Of a stretch of 36,888 bases of DNA, positions 29,604 to 36,888 are shown piece by piece. Source of the DNA: Candidatus Aenigmarchaeota archaeon LH_S4 (GTDB lineage Archaea > Aenigmatarchaeota > Aenigmatarchaeia > QMZS01). The translations under genes and the position numbers were made by a program. The first letter of the stretch is position 1. Every line of letters begins with the position of its first letter. The stretch is from positions 1-36,888 of the forward strand of contig JAGXOI010000004.1 of assembly GCA_023659975.1 (NCBI GenBank), in the 5' to 3' direction. The notes under the pieces are model-generated. The model saw only the letters and a program-made list of their open reading frames with translations, was not told the origin of the DNA and searched no databases.

Positions 29604-29670
29604 CATAATTTCATCGTTGGAAGATACTTCCAAAAATCAATTTGGTGGTGGAGGATGTCACATTAACAAT

Positions 29671-30153
29671 CTACTCAAAAACCTTCAACAATTGTGGTTT
29701 AGTAATCTCCTTGTCAATTCTCAAAAAAATTGCTCCAGAAAATCTATTTTTAGGCTTGTAAGTAAAATTTTTGTATTTAGAAGAGAAATTTATCTTTCCA
29801 GAGAAATTACAGTTAACAGAATCATTCTTATTAAGATAAAAATCTTTTCCATTTATTTTAAAGTTTATTCCACTATCAAAGAAATTTGCAACCTTTAAAT
29901 TATCTTCTTCTGCAAGTAAATAAAAAAACTCTATAGTCGGATAATTTTCCTTGACAAAATTTCCAAAATTTAAAAGGTTATAACTTCCTTCTATACTTGA
30001 ATAAGCAATCCAGTAATTATATTCTTTTGCTATATTTTCTAACAGAGGCTCATCAACTTTTGGAAGATAAATCTCTTTTTGTAAATTTGATGTTGTTAAA
30101 AACAAGGCAACAATTAGACTAATTGCACCAAGAACAAAAATTTGTCCTTTCAT
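29671..30153 (-). CDS. Pilin-like / class III signal-peptide secreted protein (putative)
   Basis: MKGQIFVLGAISLIVALFLTTSN N-terminus; rest soluble. Confidence 0.45.
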   Translation of the reverse strand: MKGQIFVLGAISLIVALFLTTSNLQKEIYLPKVDEPLLENIAKEYNYWIAYSSIEGSYNLLNFGNFVKENYPTIEFFYLLAEEDNLKVANFFDSGINFKINGKDFYLNKNDSVNCNFSGKINFSSKYKNFTYKPKNRFSGAIFLRIDKEITKPQLLKVFE

Positions 30154-30268
30154 AATTTAATCCTTTTAAAAAAACTTCAATCAAAAAAAGAAATTGGTTA
30201 GGTTTTCGCTCAAGCCTTTTTTATAAATATATCCAATAAAAGGCTCGACTTAATCCAAAATCAGTTTA

Positions 30269-31141
30269 TCAGGATATAAATTTAGAAATCCAATCAGGTC
30301 TTTCCGGTGGTTCTGTATTTAGCATTTCTCTCCATTTTTCATCTGTAAGCCTGTCACTCATTTTCCAGGGAAATTCATAATAACTAAAAATTGGGCCAAC
30401 TGCAAGACCAATTCTTCCATCTTTTGATTTGTGAGCAACAACAACCCAGTCAATTTTTCCTGTTCCAACCTCCAGAGCTTTTTTAGTGTTTGTTTCTGTG
30501 TGAACATCTGCAATTATTGTTGTCTTAAATGCATCTTCTTTTCCTTCTAAGTTTTTGTGTGTTTCTACTCCCGGACCAAATGGTTTTTTGTTTGTTTCAA
30601 TAGTCAATGCAGAAGCCAAATCCTCAATAATTCTGTTGAAGGTAGAATCAATATCCTTTATATAGTTATAATCCTCCTCAGTTAAGACTTTTCCTTCTAA
30701 TTCTTTTTCTGAGATACCCTGTAATCTTGCCATCATATCTCTGCTCTGCTCAAGAGAGCTTTTAACATCTTCTGTCATTACTTCCTGCTCTTCCAGACCT
30801 TTTATCAAAAACTTACTAATAAATTTAGCCCTTGCATAAAGTTCAGGATTCGGCTCAACATACCCATAATATTTTGAAGCCATCGGCGGTGCTGATGAAC
30901 TATACGCCATTGCAACTGCTCTTGTATAACTTTGCTTAACATAAAGAATAGTATCATGCCTTAACTGAGCCCATGATGATAAAGCAGTTATTAACTCTTT
31001 GTTTTTCCAGAGTTTAGATCTCATCCAGTTTGGATAACCTTGTTGTTTTTCCTTTAAGACCGGCTGAAGCATCCAGAGCCAGGTATTATACAAATTTTCT
31101 GTCCACTTACTCTGGTTATAATTATTTACTAAATCCTTCAT
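30269..31141 (-). CDS. DUF3160-like protein, C-terminal part
   Basis: QGYPNWMRSKLWKNKELITALSSWAQLRHDTILYVKQSYT; start overlaps upstream stop (ATGA). Confidence 0.8.
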   Translation of the reverse strand: MKDLVNNYNQSKWTENLYNTWLWMLQPVLKEKQQGYPNWMRSKLWKNKELITALSSWAQLRHDTILYVKQSYTRAVAMAYSSSAPPMASKYYGYVEPNPELYARAKFISKFLIKGLEEQEVMTEDVKSSLEQSRDMMARLQGISEKELEGKVLTEEDYNYIKDIDSTFNRIIEDLASALTIETNKKPFGPGVETHKNLEGKEDAFKTTIIADVHTETNTKKALEVGTGKIDWVVVAHKSKDGRIGLAVGPIFSYYEFPWKMSDRLTDEKWREMLNTEPPERPDWISKFIS

Positions 31142-32877
31142 TTCCTGATTTTATTTTCATAATTACAATAATTTGAGGTATTTTTCTCTGATAAGATCTC
31201 ATCTGCCCTCTTAGAGCCAAGAGCAGACATTACATCTAAACCAGTTGGCATAAACCTGCAGACAGAGTAAAGTTTTTCATAGACTTCTTTAGGAGTGTCA
31301 TCTGGACAACCAGAACAACCACAATATAATTCTATTGCAGCATCACACACTTCGTTCCAATATTTTGTTCTGTTTTCCTCCATATTTTCACAGGATTTAT
31401 AAAATTCTTTTGGTTTGGAGCAAACAGGAGGACCTAAACAACTTGTTGTAACACAATAATCTAAAACTTCACTATAATAGGGAGAATCTGGATTAGGCCC
31501 AACATTATTGTAGACTAAATCTGATAAAATATGAGAATCAACAGCATACCTCTGCCCAATTAATCTTAGTCCCTGGGTTGTGTCTTTTAGATTTCCTGCT
31601 AGATCAAACTCAAAACCACCCAGGATTTTTGGTCCTCTCATTTTTCTAATTTCTCCCTGCATTTTCTCAGTTATCGGTTGTTTTAACTCTTCACTTTCAT
31701 TAAATTCATAATTGAAAAGGTTAAAAACCGCAGTATCATATTCATAAAAAGTTAAATCATCTGAAGCTCCTGCAAAGAAACCTGTTACAGTGTAGATTTT
31801 ATTCCAGATTTCATCAGCATCATACTCTTTTCCTTCAAATTTAACTTTTGCAGATTTGACAGCATCAGTTAGTAAAACAGCCTGTTTTGTCCATCCTTCT
31901 CCCCTCGCTTTAAAAGTCATTCTTCCAAGCCACATCATTGATTTGAAATATTGTTTTAATTCTTCGCTTGAAGTATAATGGCCTCTTGGAACATATTGAG
32001 AATAATCCTCACAATAACACTTTCTTGAGCAAACCTCTTTATAGAATTCTACACTATCCCAAACTTTCCCCTCATAAGTAATCTTCAGACCTTTTATTGC
32101 CTGATTACACTTCTCTCCATCAGGATAAGAACCTTGGGTAAAAACAAAACCATCAGAACATTTTGCCGGGCAGTCTTTGCTGAAAAGAGGATTTTTGTAA
32201 AATCCTTTGTGTTCCTCAATTCTTTTTATTTCTTCGTTTACTTCTTTTTTTACCATTCTTGGAACTCTAAAATCAGGATTTAGAAGTTTCTTTGCAACAG
32301 AAAGATATGCTATGTTTCTTCTTGACAATTCTTTTAACTCGTTATCTTCTAAACCATTGTATTGGGCAATTGATTCACCAATGACTCTGTCCAAAAAAGA
32401 GTTCAGCATTGGAGTAAGTTTGTTAATTTCTATGTTCTTTAAGAGTTCATTAAACTCAATGTGAAATAAATGCATTATAGAATCTGTTGTTATAAAAATT
32501 GGAACCCCTTCCCTATCCTTGCTTTTCCATTTTGTATCAGTAAGTTCTTTATAAGCTAGCTCAAATCTGTCTTTGTCTCCAGGCAGAATAACAACTCCAT
32601 TATCCAATAGGGTATCAATCTGCTCTTGGGTAAGTTGTTTATTGAATTTTTCAACCAAATCTCTCTGATAGTTTTCAGGTAACTCTGTTAAAGGTAATTC
32701 ATATTCTGGATTATTGTACTGTTTTGTGGTAAAATTATATTCTGGAGGAGCATAACTCAAAATTGGCTCCTTTATTTTACCAGAAGTATATTTTGCTATT
32801 TTTTCATTCATCACACACCCAGAGATTAGAACTATAGATAACACCAGCAATACTAAAATAAATTTTTTCTTGGACAT
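31138..32877 (-). CDS. DUF3160-like lipoprotein, N-terminal part
   Basis: Lipobox LISGC; VPIFITTDSIMHLFHIEFNELLK...YNGLEDNELKELSRRNIAYLSVAKKLL; ...GLDVMSALGSKRADEIL. Confidence 0.82.
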   Translation of the reverse strand: MSKKKFILVLLVLSIVLISGCVMNEKIAKYTSGKIKEPILSYAPPEYNFTTKQYNNPEYELPLTELPENYQRDLVEKFNKQLTQEQIDTLLDNGVVILPGDKDRFELAYKELTDTKWKSKDREGVPIFITTDSIMHLFHIEFNELLKNIEINKLTPMLNSFLDRVIGESIAQYNGLEDNELKELSRRNIAYLSVAKKLLNPDFRVPRMVKKEVNEEIKRIEEHKGFYKNPLFSKDCPAKCSDGFVFTQGSYPDGEKCNQAIKGLKITYEGKVWDSVEFYKEVCSRKCYCEDYSQYVPRGHYTSSEELKQYFKSMMWLGRMTFKARGEGWTKQAVLLTDAVKSAKVKFEGKEYDADEIWNKIYTVTGFFAGASDDLTFYEYDTAVFNLFNYEFNESEELKQPITEKMQGEIRKMRGPKILGGFEFDLAGNLKDTTQGLRLIGQRYAVDSHILSDLVYNNVGPNPDSPYYSEVLDYCVTTSCLGPPVCSKPKEFYKSCENMEENRTKYWNEVCDAAIELYCGCSGCPDDTPKEVYEKLYSVCRFMPTGLDVMSALGSKRADEILSEKNTSNYCNYENKIRK

Positions 32878-32912
32878 AACTATTTTACTTTTATATTAAC
32901 AATTCTATAATT

Positions 32913-33752
32913 ATGCTACTTGAATTACATTCTCATTCATGGTATTCCAAAGGAAGTATTTTGGGAGAAGAGAATACTGTTTCTCCTATTGAAATGGTTA
33001 AAGAAGCGAGAAGAAGAGGTTTGAGTGGAATTGCAATCACAGACCATAATAATTTTAAAAGTTGGGAATCCCTGAAAAAACTAAAATTTGATGATTTTGT
33101 TGTAATTCCTGGAGAAGAAGTTTCAACTTTGCAGGGGCATCTTCTTACTCTTGGAATCACAGAAGAGATAAAACCAAAACAGGATGTTCTTGAAACAATA
33201 GACAAAGTTCATCAGCAGGGGGGAATAACAATAGCTCCACACCCTTTTGACATTGCAAAGGAAGGTATTAGAGATTTTTCAAAATTTACTGATGTAATAG
33301 AAGTTTTTAATTCTATGAGTCTTGATAAATTTGCAAATCTTAGGGCAAAGAGGTTTGCAGTTAAATTTGGCAAGCCAATGTCTGTTGGAACAGATGCACA
33401 TCAAAAAAGCTGGATTGGGAGAAGTATAACACAGGTGAATTCTTATCCAGATATAGATTCAGTTTTAGAAGAAATTATGTCTGGGAATACACAATTAAAA
33501 AAACAACATCTTTCTGTTAAGGAAATGACAGATTGGTACTTAACAAGACTAAACAGAAATTATGATAGTGCTTTGAAACACATAGATATAAATTATGGGC
33601 TCTTCAAAAGAGGTCTCACAAAAAATTTAATGAAATTTTCTGGTAAGGAGACTTTTTTCTCAAGAGGTCTTGTATCTTCACTCTCCTATTTTTCTTTAAC
33701 TTTCTCAATTATCTATTCTTTTTTTGTTAACTTTCCAAGATGTTTAGCTTAG
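32913..33752 (+). CDS. PHP-domain metal-dependent phosphoesterase
   Basis: LELHSHSWYSKGS...GLSGIAITDHNNFKSW...VIPGEEVST...HPFDI...VGTDAHQK. Confidence 0.92.
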   Translation: MLLELHSHSWYSKGSILGEENTVSPIEMVKEARRRGLSGIAITDHNNFKSWESLKKLKFDDFVVIPGEEVSTLQGHLLTLGITEEIKPKQDVLETIDKVHQQGGITIAPHPFDIAKEGIRDFSKFTDVIEVFNSMSLDKFANLRAKRFAVKFGKPMSVGTDAHQKSWIGRSITQVNSYPDIDSVLEEIMSGNTQLKKQHLSVKEMTDWYLTRLNRNYDSALKHIDINYGLFKRGLTKNLMKFSGKETFFSRGLVSSLSYFSLTFSIIYSFFVNFPRCLA

Positions 33753-34081
33753 AAACTTTGGCTCTGATTGTTCTATTTTTCATTTTTGTTTATTTAGTTT
33801 ATAAAGGAATTAAACTTTTGTTTAGATATTTGCTTATTTCTGGAGTTTCTGCTCTATTCCCTATAATAGCAATAAAATATCTTGGAGTTAATTGGCCACT
33901 TAATTTGGGGACAATACTTGTTTTTGTTTATCTTGGAGTTCTTGGTTATACAATTTATTTAGGTTTATCGATTGTTGAAAAAATAGGAAAACCTATTGTA
34001 GGTCTTGCTAGTAGGAAGAAAAAGAAGGAAAAACAGATGGAGAAAAGAGTTGAAAAATTAGAGAAAGAAGATGAGGAGTAA
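33740..34081 (+). CDS. Small membrane protein with charged C-terminus
   Basis: Hydrophobic N-terminal segments, C-term KKKKEKQMEKRVEKLEKEDEE. Confidence 0.6.
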   Translation: MFSLETLALIVLFFIFVYLVYKGIKLLFRYLLISGVSALFPIIAIKYLGVNWPLNLGTILVFVYLGVLGYTIYLGLSIVEKIGKPIVGLASRKKKKEKQMEKRVEKLEKEDEE

Positions 34082-34204
34082 TTATTCGCTCTCCAACTTT
34101 TTCAATTGGACAGAGCCACACTTAGGACAGACTTTTTGTGCGGGCTCCAGAATAATTGGTTTTCCAATCCACCCACATTTTAGACATTGATATTTCTTAG
34201 CCAT
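34082..34204 (-). CDS. 40-aa zinc-ribbon protein (not in the ORF track)
   Basis: MAKKYQCLKCGWIGKPIILEPAQKVCPKCGSVQLKKLESE; two CxxC knuckles; 3 nt from ftsY stop side. Confidence 0.75.
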   Translation of the reverse strand: MAKKYQCLKCGWIGKPIILEPAQKVCPKCGSVQLKKLESE

Positions 34205-34207
34205 AAT

Positions 34208-35104
34208 TTATTCCAATATCTTCTTAATAATTTTCTCAGAATCAAACTTCTCCAAATCTTTATATTCCTGTCCTGTTCCGAGGAACAGAATTGGTTTTTT
34301 TGTTTTCTGTTTTACTGAGAGGATTGATCCTCCTTTCTCATTTACATCAACTTTTGTCAGAATCAGGGCATCGAAACCGGTTTCCCCGAATTTCTCTATC
34401 TGCTCCAGAATATCGTTTCCTGTCAAAGAGTCAAGAACAAGAATTTTCATATCCGGCTTGTTGATTCTGACAATTTTGTTGAGTTCTTCAATCAGGTTTT
34501 TGTCAGAATGTAATCTTCCTGCAGTGTCTGCAAGGACAACTCCATTAATTGTCTCTGCATGTTTTCTTGCATCAAAAACAACTGCTGCTGGGTCTCCCCT
34601 GTATTGGTGCTTTACAATATCTATTCCAAGTTTCTCTGCATGAGTTGAAATTTGCTCAATTGCCGCCGCCCTGAAAGTATCTCCTGCAGCAAAAACAACA
34701 GGAATTTTCTGTTTAAGCATTAGAGAACCAATTTTGGCAATTGTAGTTGTTTTTCCTGAACCATTAAATCCAAAAAACAAAATAGTGCAGAAACTCTGCT
34801 CTTTTATTTTATTTTTTATAAATTTTGAAAAATCAAATTCCTTTTGCTCAACTAAATTGTATAATTCATTTCTTAAAACTTCCTTTACTCTCTTCTTTTC
34901 TTTATCTTTCAGTTTATCAACAATTCGTTCTGCAACATCAAAAGAAACATTTGCTTTCACCAATTCTAACTTGAAGTTTTTCAAATCTTTTTCAGAAACT
35001 TTATTCGAGAATAGTTTTCTCTTTTTAGGCTCTTTTTTTTCTTTGGCAGGTCTTTCAAATTTTTTTGTTATTCCCTTTACTGTCTTTTTTAAAAACTTGA
35101 ACAT
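34208..35104 (-). CDS. ftsY: Signal recognition particle receptor FtsY
   Basis: FGFNGSGKTTTIAKIG, AAGDTFRAAAIEQ, LADTAGRLHSDKNL, LTKVDVNEKGG. Confidence 0.95.
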   Translation of the reverse strand: MFKFLKKTVKGITKKFERPAKEKKEPKKRKLFSNKVSEKDLKNFKLELVKANVSFDVAERIVDKLKDKEKKRVKEVLRNELYNLVEQKEFDFSKFIKNKIKEQSFCTILFFGFNGSGKTTTIAKIGSLMLKQKIPVVFAAGDTFRAAAIEQISTHAEKLGIDIVKHQYRGDPAAVVFDARKHAETINGVVLADTAGRLHSDKNLIEELNKIVRINKPDMKILVLDSLTGNDILEQIEKFGETGFDALILTKVDVNEKGGSILSVKQKTKKPILFLGTGQEYKDLEKFDSEKIIKKILE

Positions 35105-35129
35105 TATTTAAAATGTTTTTTTATTAAAA

Positions 35130-36824
35130 ATGTTTTTTAATATTATGAGGCGAGTATTGCTTTTGTTAGTAGGCTTGATGTTGCTTAGTGGTTTGACTTT
35201 TGGACTTCAGGTAAGTGTAGCACAAAATACTAATGACACAAGCGAAGGAGATAATGTACAGAAGGATTTAGCGGAGGAAAATAATCCAGCAGTCTCCATT
35301 AATATCTCGAATCCAATCTATGTTTCTAAGGGGAAGTGTAAGCGAATAATCGAAATAAATATTACGAATTATAACATTTCAAAAATTGATTCTTTTGATC
35401 TGATAAATATCAATGGATCCGAGTATCTACCTGAGTTTGGCTACCCATTGCTTCCAATGATAAGTGTTCCAATACTTCTGCCAAAAGATTCAAATATTGG
35501 TGATGTTAACATGGTTAGCAATGTCTCCAGCATGATAGGTCACTACAACATTCCTTGCATTAATGAGTCTGGCTACACAAGTTGTAACATTACAGGAACT
35601 TTCCCATCTCCTATCTACGTATATGATGTATCAGAGTTTGACGAGTATAAGAAATTGAGAGTAAATTTGGCTTTGGTACAATACAACCCACAAACAAACG
35701 AAACAATCCTAAACAACTACACGAAACTGGAACTTACCTACCAAACTCCAATAACATTAGCAGTAACTGACTTCTCATCAGATAAAACGGAATATGTAAC
35801 TGGTGAAACAATAAACACTTCTTTAACTGTAGAAAACGTTGGTTCAGATGCATTAACAGGACTTCGAGCAAACCTGAGCTTAAAAGACTCACATGGAATA
35901 GTAAAAGCATCATCACTAAGTGCACCCTTCGATGTAGCATCAGGAAAATCAAAAACCGTTTATACCACACTAAGCCAGAACCTTCCGCATAGGTCATATC
36001 TTGCAGAGATGAACGTGAAAAGCAGCACAGGAGATGTAGTTGGAAGTTCCTCTAATTACATACACATAAAGTCAGGTGGTATAGTTGACTCTTCTCTACC
36101 AAGCGAAGGAGATAATGTTAATGAAACAGGGAGTGAAACTAGTAAAGTAAAAGAAAGAACTCAGGAAAGGATGGAAGAAGTAAGGCAGAGGATGGAAAGA
36201 AACCAACAGAATGCTAGTAAAGTAAAAAAGAGAATGGAAGAAGTAAGGCAGAGGATGGAAAAAAATCAAGAGAGATCTAACGATATATTAGAGAAAGTAG
36301 AAGAAAGAGTAAAAGAAAGAACTCAGGAAAGGATGGAAGAAATAAGACAGAAGATGGAAAGAAATCAAGAGAGATTTAACGAGACCTTAGAGAATTTATC
36401 TGAAAAAGACAAGGAAGTCCATAGACATGGTTTTAGGGTAAGTAATGCAGTACATTCTTTATTAGCTACGGAAAATTGGACAGGAGGTATAGGCGAAGAA
36501 GTTTCTCAAATAGCCCAAGATATTAATAAATCAGTTAACAAAACTGTTGAGGCAGAGCAAAAAATAAATAATAGAGGAGGATTCTCAAAATTCTTGTTTG
36601 GAGGAGATGAAAAAGCTGCAGAAAAAATTCAAAGCCAGGTAAATAAAAATCAACAAAGATTACAAAGACTTGAGCAATCACAACAGAACTGCAATTGTTC
36701 AGAGGAAGTTAAGAACATGATGCAGGAGCAAATTCAGGAAATAGAACAGGAACAACAAAGATTGCAGCAAATAGCACAGGAAGAAAAACAAAACAAAGGA
36801 CTTCTAGGTTGGTTGTGGAAGTGA
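35130..36824 (+). CDS. Secreted protein: signal peptide, gingipain-propeptide-like and CARDB-like regions, long coiled coil
   Basis: MRRVLLLLVGLMLLSGLTFG; YLPEFGYPLLPMISVPILLP; VTGETINTSLTVENVGS; repeated RMEEVRQRMERNQ heptads. Confidence 0.65.
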   Translation: MFFNIMRRVLLLLVGLMLLSGLTFGLQVSVAQNTNDTSEGDNVQKDLAEENNPAVSINISNPIYVSKGKCKRIIEINITNYNISKIDSFDLININGSEYLPEFGYPLLPMISVPILLPKDSNIGDVNMVSNVSSMIGHYNIPCINESGYTSCNITGTFPSPIYVYDVSEFDEYKKLRVNLALVQYNPQTNETILNNYTKLELTYQTPITLAVTDFSSDKTEYVTGETINTSLTVENVGSDALTGLRANLSLKDSHGIVKASSLSAPFDVASGKSKTVYTTLSQNLPHRSYLAEMNVKSSTGDVVGSSSNYIHIKSGGIVDSSLPSEGDNVNETGSETSKVKERTQERMEEVRQRMERNQQNASKVKKRMEEVRQRMEKNQERSNDILEKVEERVKERTQERMEEIRQKMERNQERFNETLENLSEKDKEVHRHGFRVSNAVHSLLATENWTGGIGEEVSQIAQDINKSVNKTVEAEQKINNRGGFSKFLFGGDEKAAEKIQSQVNKNQQRLQRLEQSQQNCNCSEEVKNMMQEQIQEIEQEQQRLQQIAQEEKQNKGLLGWLWK

Positions 36825-36832
36825 CTTCCTCT

Positions 36833-36850
36833 TCCTGAATAAATTCAGGA
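36833..36850. terminator. Perfect 8-bp inverted repeat (TCCTGAAT-AA-ATTCAGGA), possible terminator-like hairpin
   Basis: Direct reading, 9 nt after the stop of the preceding ORF. Confidence 0.35.
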
Positions 36851-36888
36851 GCTTCCTTAACCAAAACACTGTTTTGAATACAGAAGGC

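Noticed and set aside
29590-29898. 102-aa plus-strand ORF downstream of tnpB
   Set aside because: Mostly antisense to the pilin-like gene 29671..30153, with no recognisable motif.

Overview
AT-rich archaeal window, probably from a small-genome DPANN-type lineage (inferred from gene content and style, not proven). Core genes recognisable from their translations: MCM helicase, cytidylate kinase, PRC-barrel protein, ribosomal proteins S26e and L6, GT2 glycosyltransferase, HAD hydrolase, NDP-sugar pyrophosphorylase, YvcK/CofD-like protein, phosphohexomutase, a two-gene GlmS, family B DNA polymerase, an MtrA-like/thymidylate-synthase-like fusion, a PHP-domain protein and FtsY. Between and inside these lie accessory or decaying regions: a sugar-modification cluster (LmbE, methyltransferase, Gfo/Idh/MocA, MFS) with gene remnants, a bacterial-looking defence island (RadC, AlbA_2/Schlafen-like, type III Res and HsdS scars) and a solo TnpB. 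Best observations: (i) a tRNA-Thr(CGU) on the minus strand at 4319-4478, interrupted by two introns, one of them in the T-loop, whose excision restores a perfect 73-nt tRNA; (ii) 12 perfect tandem copies of the 11-mer TTCCGTACATC directly after an AlbA_2-like ORF; (iii) an internally deleted duplicate of a Gfo/Idh gene whose promoter now precedes a different operon; (iv) an MtrA-like domain fused to a thymidylate-synthase-like domain; (v) an HTH regulator fused to an S-layer-like domain; (vi) split GlmS and split DUF3160 genes. No searches or folding programs were run; family calls are motif-based recognition.
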